A stretch of DNA of 12,732 bases from the NCBI GenBank assembly GCA_002773575.1, contig PFAT01000040.1, positions 1 to 12,732 of the forward strand. The letters run 5' to 3'. Under the pieces are notes generated by a model that was not told where the DNA came from, made no database searches, and saw only the letters and a program-made list of their open reading frames with translations. This stretch comes from Candidatus Falkowbacteria bacterium CG10_big_fil_rev_8_21_14_0_10_44_15. Its GTDB lineage: Bacteria; Patescibacteriota; Patescibacteriia; Patescibacteriales; XYC2-FULL-47-12. The position numbers and the translations under genes were made by a program. This document shows positions 8,987-12,732 of this stretch, one piece after another (the stretch's first letter is position 1; every line of letters starts with the position of its first letter).

Positions 8987-11698
8987 ATGACCACCCCCCT
9001 TAAAGTCAAACACCGCGACGGCTCGCTCGCGCCCTATAACGCGGACATGATTAACCGCTCCATTGAGCGCGCCTGCCGCGGGCTTACGGATCCGGTAAGT
9101 AAAGTCACTCAAATCGCGACTGAAACCGAACTCACGCTCTACGACGGCATTACCACCGAAGAGCTGGACCAGGCGACGATTAACGCGGCCGTGCAAAACA
9201 TTAAAGACGACCCGGAGTATGACACGATCGCCACCCGTTTGCTGCTCAAAACGATTTATAAGCAAGTATTCGGCGACTACCGCGCCGATGGGGAATTAAA
9301 GCAATTGCACCGGGACGATTTTATTTCCTATATTAATAAAGCCGTGTCCGAGGGCGTACTGGACGAGCGCCTCGCGGCCAGTTACGACTTAAGCCAAATA
9401 GCGGACGCGCTGGACATTACGCGCGATGAATTGTTCCGCTACATTGGGCTCGTAACCATCCAAAAGCGCTATGCCATCCGCGGCCCGAAACAAGAATTAT
9501 CGGAAACCCCGCAATTTACCTGGATGCGCGTAGCGATGGGCCTCGCATTGCCGGAAAAAAATCCGACCGAATGGGCGATTAAATTTTATAACAAACTTTC
9601 TAAGTTGGAATACGTTTCCGGCGGCTCCACCAACGTTAACGCCGGCACGCGCCTGCCCCAGATGAGCAATTGCTATCTTTTGGAAATACATGACTCTATC
9701 GACCATATCGCTAAAACCGTTTCCGACGTGATGAAATTAACCAAAGCCACCGGCGGCATCGGGCTGTCGGTGAGTAAATTGCGCGCCGAAGGCAGTCCGG
9801 TGCGCTCCAACAACACTTTTTCCTCGGGCCCGATTCCGTTCATGCACACGATTGACTCTACCTTGCGCGCCGTTTCCCGCGCCGGCAAAAAAATGGGGGC
9901 GCTTTGTTTTTACATGGAAAACTGGCATTACAACTTTGACCAGTTTTTGGATTTAAAGCAAAACGCGGGCGACGAATACCGCCGCACCCGCACCGCCAAC
10001 ACCGCCGCCTACATTTCGGACGAATTCATGCGCCGCGTTGAGCGCGACGAGGATTGGTATTTGTTTGACCCGGCGGAAGTCCCTGACTTAAACGAACTCT
10101 ACGGCAACGAATTTTCCCGCCGCTATAACGATTACATCAAACAAGCCGAGGCGGGGAAGCTGCGCCTATTTAAAAAAATTAAAGCGCGCGAACAGTTTAA
10201 AGACATCATCATCAGTCTGCAGACGACCTCGCACCCTTGGGTAACCTTCAAAGACGCAATCAACGTCCGCGCTCTCAATAACAATACCGGCACCATTCAC
10301 TCCTCTAACCTCTGCACGGAAGTTTGCCTGCCGCAGGACGGGGACAACGTCGCCGTCTGCAATCTGGCTTCTGTTAATTTGGCGCGCCATTTAACCGCGG
10401 CTAAAGATATTGACTGGGTGAAACTGGAGGAAAGCGTGCGGTTGGCCATCAGGCAACTGGATAATTTATTGGACGTTAATAAATCTCCTATTCCGGAAAC
10501 GCGCAATTCGGACAAGCTTAACCGCGCCATTGGTTTGGGCTTGATGGGCTGGACCGATGCCATCCAGCAAAAAGGGATTGCCTACGACAGCGAAGAGGCG
10601 TATGAGCTGGCTGACTGCGTCTTTGAATTCATCAGCTATGTCGCTATTGACGCGAGCGCAAACCTCGCGCGCGAGCGGGGGGCTTATCCTAATTTTTCCG
10701 GCCTGCCTCGCCGACAGGCGGGTTCGCGCTGGAGCGAGGGTTTCGTACCCTGCGACACCCTTAAAGTTTTAGAAACCAACCGCGACTTGCCGCTGACGGT
10801 TAATAAAAATATGCGGCTGGATTGGGAGGCGCTGCGGCAAAAAGTAAAGCAGGGGATGCGCAACGCGACCGTAATGGCAATTGCCCCAACCGCCAACATC
10901 GGCTTAGTCTCCGGCACTACCCCCGGCCTTGATCCGCAGTTTTCTAACATTTTCGCGCGCGCCACTAACCGCGGCAAATTTTTGGAAATCAATCTAAACC
11001 TGATTAGCGACTTAAAAAAGTTAGGGCTTTGGGATAAGGTGAAAGAAAACATCGTGGCGAATTACGGGGAGCTGCCGGACATTGCCGAACTGCCGGACAA
11101 AATAAAACGCGTGTACAAAACCTCTTTTCAAATTGAACCAGCCGCTTTTATTGAAGTGGCGGCGCGCGCGCAGAAATGGGTGGATCAGGCCATCAGCCGC
11201 AATATGTACTTAGCCACGCGCGACATAGAACAGGTGATGAGTATTTATCAAGCTGGCTGGCGCAAGGGGCTTAAAACTTTTTACTACCTGCATATGAAAC
11301 AGCGCCACACGGCGGAACAAAGCACGGCGCGCGTAAATAAATCGGAAGGCATAGCCAACGGCCGCAGTTTTGGCTTTGGCAAATTGAAACCAATCTCCAC
11401 TGCGGCGCCGGCGCCGCATCCGCCCGCGATTGAAATCCCATTGCCCGAGCCCAGGCCGCAAACGGCTACTCCCATTTCCGTCGCCCAAAAAATGGCGGAG
11501 ATTATGAAAAATAATTTGCTTAACGGTTCGGCTAATGCCCAGCCACTATCATTATCAGCCGCCACTATCCAGTTGGCAGTAGACGGACCGACCGCTAGCG
11601 TCTCCATTAATCCCGCGAACGAATCCGAAATAGAAACAATTGCCGACTCTTGCCCGGTGGATCCGATGGAAAGATTAAAATGTGATAGCTGCCAATAA
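8987..11698 (+). CDS. nrdA: Ribonucleoside-diphosphate reductase large subunit (class I, NrdA)
   Basis: NrdA reduces ribonucleotides to deoxyribonucleotides with the radical generator NrdB, encoded next. The N-terminus (about residues 4-96) is an ATP-cone (VKHRDGSLAPYNADMINRSI), the dATP/ATP activity switch. The 10-stranded barrel follows. The redox pair is C229 (SNCYLL) and C458 (VAVCNLASVNL). The catalytic site is N441-L-C443-T-E445, with C443 the thiyl radical cysteine. Y766-Y767 (KTFYYLHMK) is the radical-transfer pair. A Pro/Ala-rich tail ends in C889 and C899-D-S-C902, the shuttle cysteines that re-reduce the active site. At 903 residues it is somewhat longer than E. coli NrdA (761), mostly through the tail. 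One oddity: residues 573-580 (LPRRQAGS) are an extra in-frame palindromic insertion in an otherwise conserved segment (YPNFSG...RWSEG). It is the first gene of an operon with nrdB and is under an NrdR box. Confidence 0.97.
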   Translation: MTTPLKVKHRDGSLAPYNADMINRSIERACRGLTDPVSKVTQIATETELTLYDGITTEELDQATINAAVQNIKDDPEYDTIATRLLLKTIYKQVFGDYRADGELKQLHRDDFISYINKAVSEGVLDERLAASYDLSQIADALDITRDELFRYIGLVTIQKRYAIRGPKQELSETPQFTWMRVAMGLALPEKNPTEWAIKFYNKLSKLEYVSGGSTNVNAGTRLPQMSNCYLLEIHDSIDHIAKTVSDVMKLTKATGGIGLSVSKLRAEGSPVRSNNTFSSGPIPFMHTIDSTLRAVSRAGKKMGALCFYMENWHYNFDQFLDLKQNAGDEYRRTRTANTAAYISDEFMRRVERDEDWYLFDPAEVPDLNELYGNEFSRRYNDYIKQAEAGKLRLFKKIKAREQFKDIIISLQTTSHPWVTFKDAINVRALNNNTGTIHSSNLCTEVCLPQDGDNVAVCNLASVNLARHLTAAKDIDWVKLEESVRLAIRQLDNLLDVNKSPIPETRNSDKLNRAIGLGLMGWTDAIQQKGIAYDSEEAYELADCVFEFISYVAIDASANLARERGAYPNFSGLPRRQAGSRWSEGFVPCDTLKVLETNRDLPLTVNKNMRLDWEALRQKVKQGMRNATVMAIAPTANIGLVSGTTPGLDPQFSNIFARATNRGKFLEINLNLISDLKKLGLWDKVKENIVANYGELPDIAELPDKIKRVYKTSFQIEPAAFIEVAARAQKWVDQAISRNMYLATRDIEQVMSIYQAGWRKGLKTFYYLHMKQRHTAEQSTARVNKSEGIANGRSFGFGKLKPISTAAPAPHPPAIEIPLPEPRPQTATPISVAQKMAEIMKNNLLNGSANAQPLSLSAATIQLAVDGPTASVSINPANESEIETIADSCPVDPMERLKCDSCQ
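10702..10722. repeat. In-frame palindromic insertion in nrdA
   Basis: CCTGCCT (10702-10708) pairs with AGGCGGG (10716-10722) over seven positions with one G-T wobble, around CGCCGAC. It encodes the core of LPRRQAGS between YPNFSG and RWSEG. The usual family reading is a continuous YPNFxGSxWSxG, so the insert is most simply 24 bases (about 10703-10726) added in frame. Confidence 0.75.
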
Positions 11699-11700
11699 CA

Positions 11701-11805
11701 ATAATGCAAATCATCAAATTTATGCAAATACTGCAAATAAAAAATAATGCAAATTTGCATAAAAATATTTGAGGTATTTGCATGTAATTTGCAGATTTGC
11801 ATTAT
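11701..11805. repeat. 105-bp inverted repeat of TGCAAAT heptamers between nrdA and nrdB
   Basis: The terminal 12-mers ATAATGCAAATC (11701-11712) and GATTTGCATTAT (11794-11805) are perfectly complementary, and the arms continue to align over about 50 bases each. Eight exact heptamers are present. TGCAAAT is at 11705, 11723, 11732 and 11748; ATTTGCA is at 11753, 11776, 11787 and 11795. All forward copies are in the left half and all reverse copies in the right half. The centre, ATGCAAATTTGCAT, is a perfect palindrome. In mRNA the element would fold into one long hairpin separating the two RNR cistrons. Confidence 0.85.
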
Positions 11806-11833
11806 GTAACTTATTTACCTCAATAAAATTTAT

Positions 11834-12732
11834 ATGATCATTGGAAAAACTAACATCCACGAAGGCCTGCAGGCGTACCCCTTAAAATACCCTTGGGCCA
11901 AAGAGCTTTACGACCAGGCGGTCGCGAACACTTGGTTCCCGCACGAAATACAGTTGGGCGAAGACCTGGCCGACTGGAACCGCATGACGGATGAAGAACG
12001 CCACGCCGTTACTTTTTTTATGAGTTATTTTAATCCGGCGGAACTCTTGGTTAACAAATGCCTCGCTTTCGGCGTTTATCCTTACGTCAACGCCGCCGAA
12101 GCGCATTTGTATTTAGCCAAACAAATGTGGGAGGAAGCTAACCACTCGGTCGCCTTTGAATACGTGATGCAGACTTTTCCCATCAACCGCGCCGAAGCGT
12201 TTAAAGCGCACCGTGAAACGGCCACGATGCGCCAAAAAGAAGATTACAACATTAAATATTTAAAACGGATGACGGAAGTCGCGCTGGACATTGAAACTGT
12301 TGCCGGCAAACGCGACTTCGTGCGCAATCTGGTAGCGACTAACGTCATTATGGAAGGCATCTGGTTTTATTCCGGCTTTATGGTCGGGCTGTCTTTCCGC
12401 CAGCGAGGGCTTTTGCGCAACTTCGGCTCGATGATAGATTGGGTGGTGCGCGACGAAAGTCTGCATTTAAAATTCGGCATTAATTTAATTTTAACTATTT
12501 TGGACGAAAATCCCGACATTGCCGATGACGCTTTTACCAAAGAAATTTACCAAATGATTTTGGACGCGGTGGAGCTGGAAACCGCTTACAATAAAGAGTT
12601 AATGCCAAACGGAATTTTGGGTCTGAACGCCGACTACATCAATCAGTATGTGCAGTATATGGCGGACCGGCGTTTGGAAGAGCTTGGCTTTGCCCCGCAT
12701 TACAACGCTACCAATCCGGCCAAATGGATGGC
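11834..12732 (+). CDS. nrdB: Ribonucleotide reductase small subunit, class Ic-like NrdB (3' end beyond window)
   Basis: The reading frame from the ATG at 11834 stays open for 299 codons to the window edge. The ferritin-like fold carries all six metal ligands: E70, E101, H104, E174, E208 and H211 (motifs NPAELL, WEEANHS, VIMEGIWFY, VRDESLH). Two positions stand out. The first ligand is Glu rather than the Asp of E. coli R2. The radical tyrosine is replaced by F108 (EANHSVAFEY). The spacings between ligands (31, 3, 70, 34, 3) are identical to those of the Chlamydia trachomatis class Ic R2 (E89, E120, H123, E193, E227, H230, with F127). This predicts a Mn/Fe or other tyrosyl-free cofactor. Y110 sits two residues after the Phe, as does Y129 in Chlamydia, and W34 (NTWFPHEI) is in the usual position for radical transfer. 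R2-like ligand-binding oxidases also carry Mn/Fe, but pairing with nrdA in one operon favours a true R2. No Shine-Dalgarno is visible. The C-terminal peptide that docks on NrdA is not in the window. Confidence 0.93.
   Translation, partial: MIIGKTNIHEGLQAYPLKYPWAKELYDQAVANTWFPHEIQLGEDLADWNRMTDEERHAVTFFMSYFNPAELLVNKCLAFGVYPYVNAAEAHLYLAKQMWEEANHSVAFEYVMQTFPINRAEAFKAHRETATMRQKEDYNIKYLKRMTEVALDIETVAGKRDFVRNLVATNVIMEGIWFYSGFMVGLSFRQRGLLRNFGSMIDWVVRDESLHLKFGINLILTILDENPDIADDAFTKEIYQMILDAVELETAYNKELMPNGILGLNADYINQYVQYMADRRLEELGFAPHYNATNPAKWM

Noticed and set aside
10684..11052. Long minus-strand open frames inside nrdA (also 11284-11802 and others)
   Set aside because: They mirror the GC-skewed codons of the strongly conserved nrdA frame, have no recognisable motifs and no start signals.
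11834..12732. R2lox (R2-like ligand-binding oxidase) as the identity of the small subunit
   Set aside because: It directly follows nrdA under an NrdR-controlled promoter and keeps the WxPxEI tryptophan; a true R2 is more likely, though a phylogeny would settle it.

Overview
The window looks like a chromosomal fragment of an uncultured Candidate Phyla Radiation (Patescibacteria) bacterium, probably Parcubacteria-like. This is an inference from several traits: almost no gene has a Shine-Dalgarno sequence, genes sit between low-complexity or palindromic spacers, short palindromes are inserted in frame inside conserved proteins (NusA, NrdA), and the gene set mixes an H+-pumping pyrophosphatase, a truncated bactofilin-like protein and a Kef-type antiporter. 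TGA and TAG are both used as ordinary stops, so the standard bacterial code (table 11) fits and the UGA=Gly code of Gracilibacteria/SR1 does not.

Layout. 1-122 (minus): the N-terminus of trigger factor, running off the left edge. 136-873: a Y1 (HUH) IS200-like transposase gene (minus) flanked on both sides by an elaborate set of hairpins. Two same-orientation copies of a three-hairpin module, one on each side, carry a compensatory base change in a perfect palindrome. 932-1241 (minus): a self-contained transcription unit with extended -10, strong SD, a 61-aa CxxC/HxxC mini-protein and a terminator-like hairpin. 1327-4986 (minus): hppA (K+-independent H+-PPase signature) and nusA (expanded by low-complexity and palindromic insertions). 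4987-5268: a divergent control region with a long inverted repeat, a terminator-like hairpin just inside the nusA leader, and back-to-back promoters. 5269-7369 (plus): a truncated bactofilin-like gene and a CPA2/Kef antiporter with an RCK domain. 7370-7558: a GC-rich nested hairpin and the dsbA terminator. 7559-8287 (minus): a membrane-anchored DsbA-type oxidoreductase. 8406-8831 (plus): tsaE, probably leaderless. 8832-8986: a dense nrd control region (DnaA-box-like pair, terminator, promoter, NrdR box). 8987-12732 (plus): nrdA and a partial nrdB, separated by a roughly 105-bp inverted repeat.

How the genes fit together. The right-hand third is a ribonucleotide reductase operon. NrdA has an ATP-cone and every class I catalytic residue. 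NrdB has all six metal ligands but Phe at the radical-tyrosine position and Glu at the first ligand, with exactly the residue spacing of the Chlamydia trachomatis class Ic (Mn/Fe) R2. A near-consensus NrdR box overlaps the transcription start of the operon. The remaining genes are housekeeping functions (protein folding, transcription elongation/antitermination, tRNA t6A modification, ion homeostasis, disulfide exchange).

The most unusual material is the repeat landscape. Heptamer arrays of the form TACNAAT keep an identical unit spacing while the variable base changes from copy to copy. Inverted repeats fill three intergenic gaps, and palindromes are inserted in frame in nusA (two) and nrdA (one).
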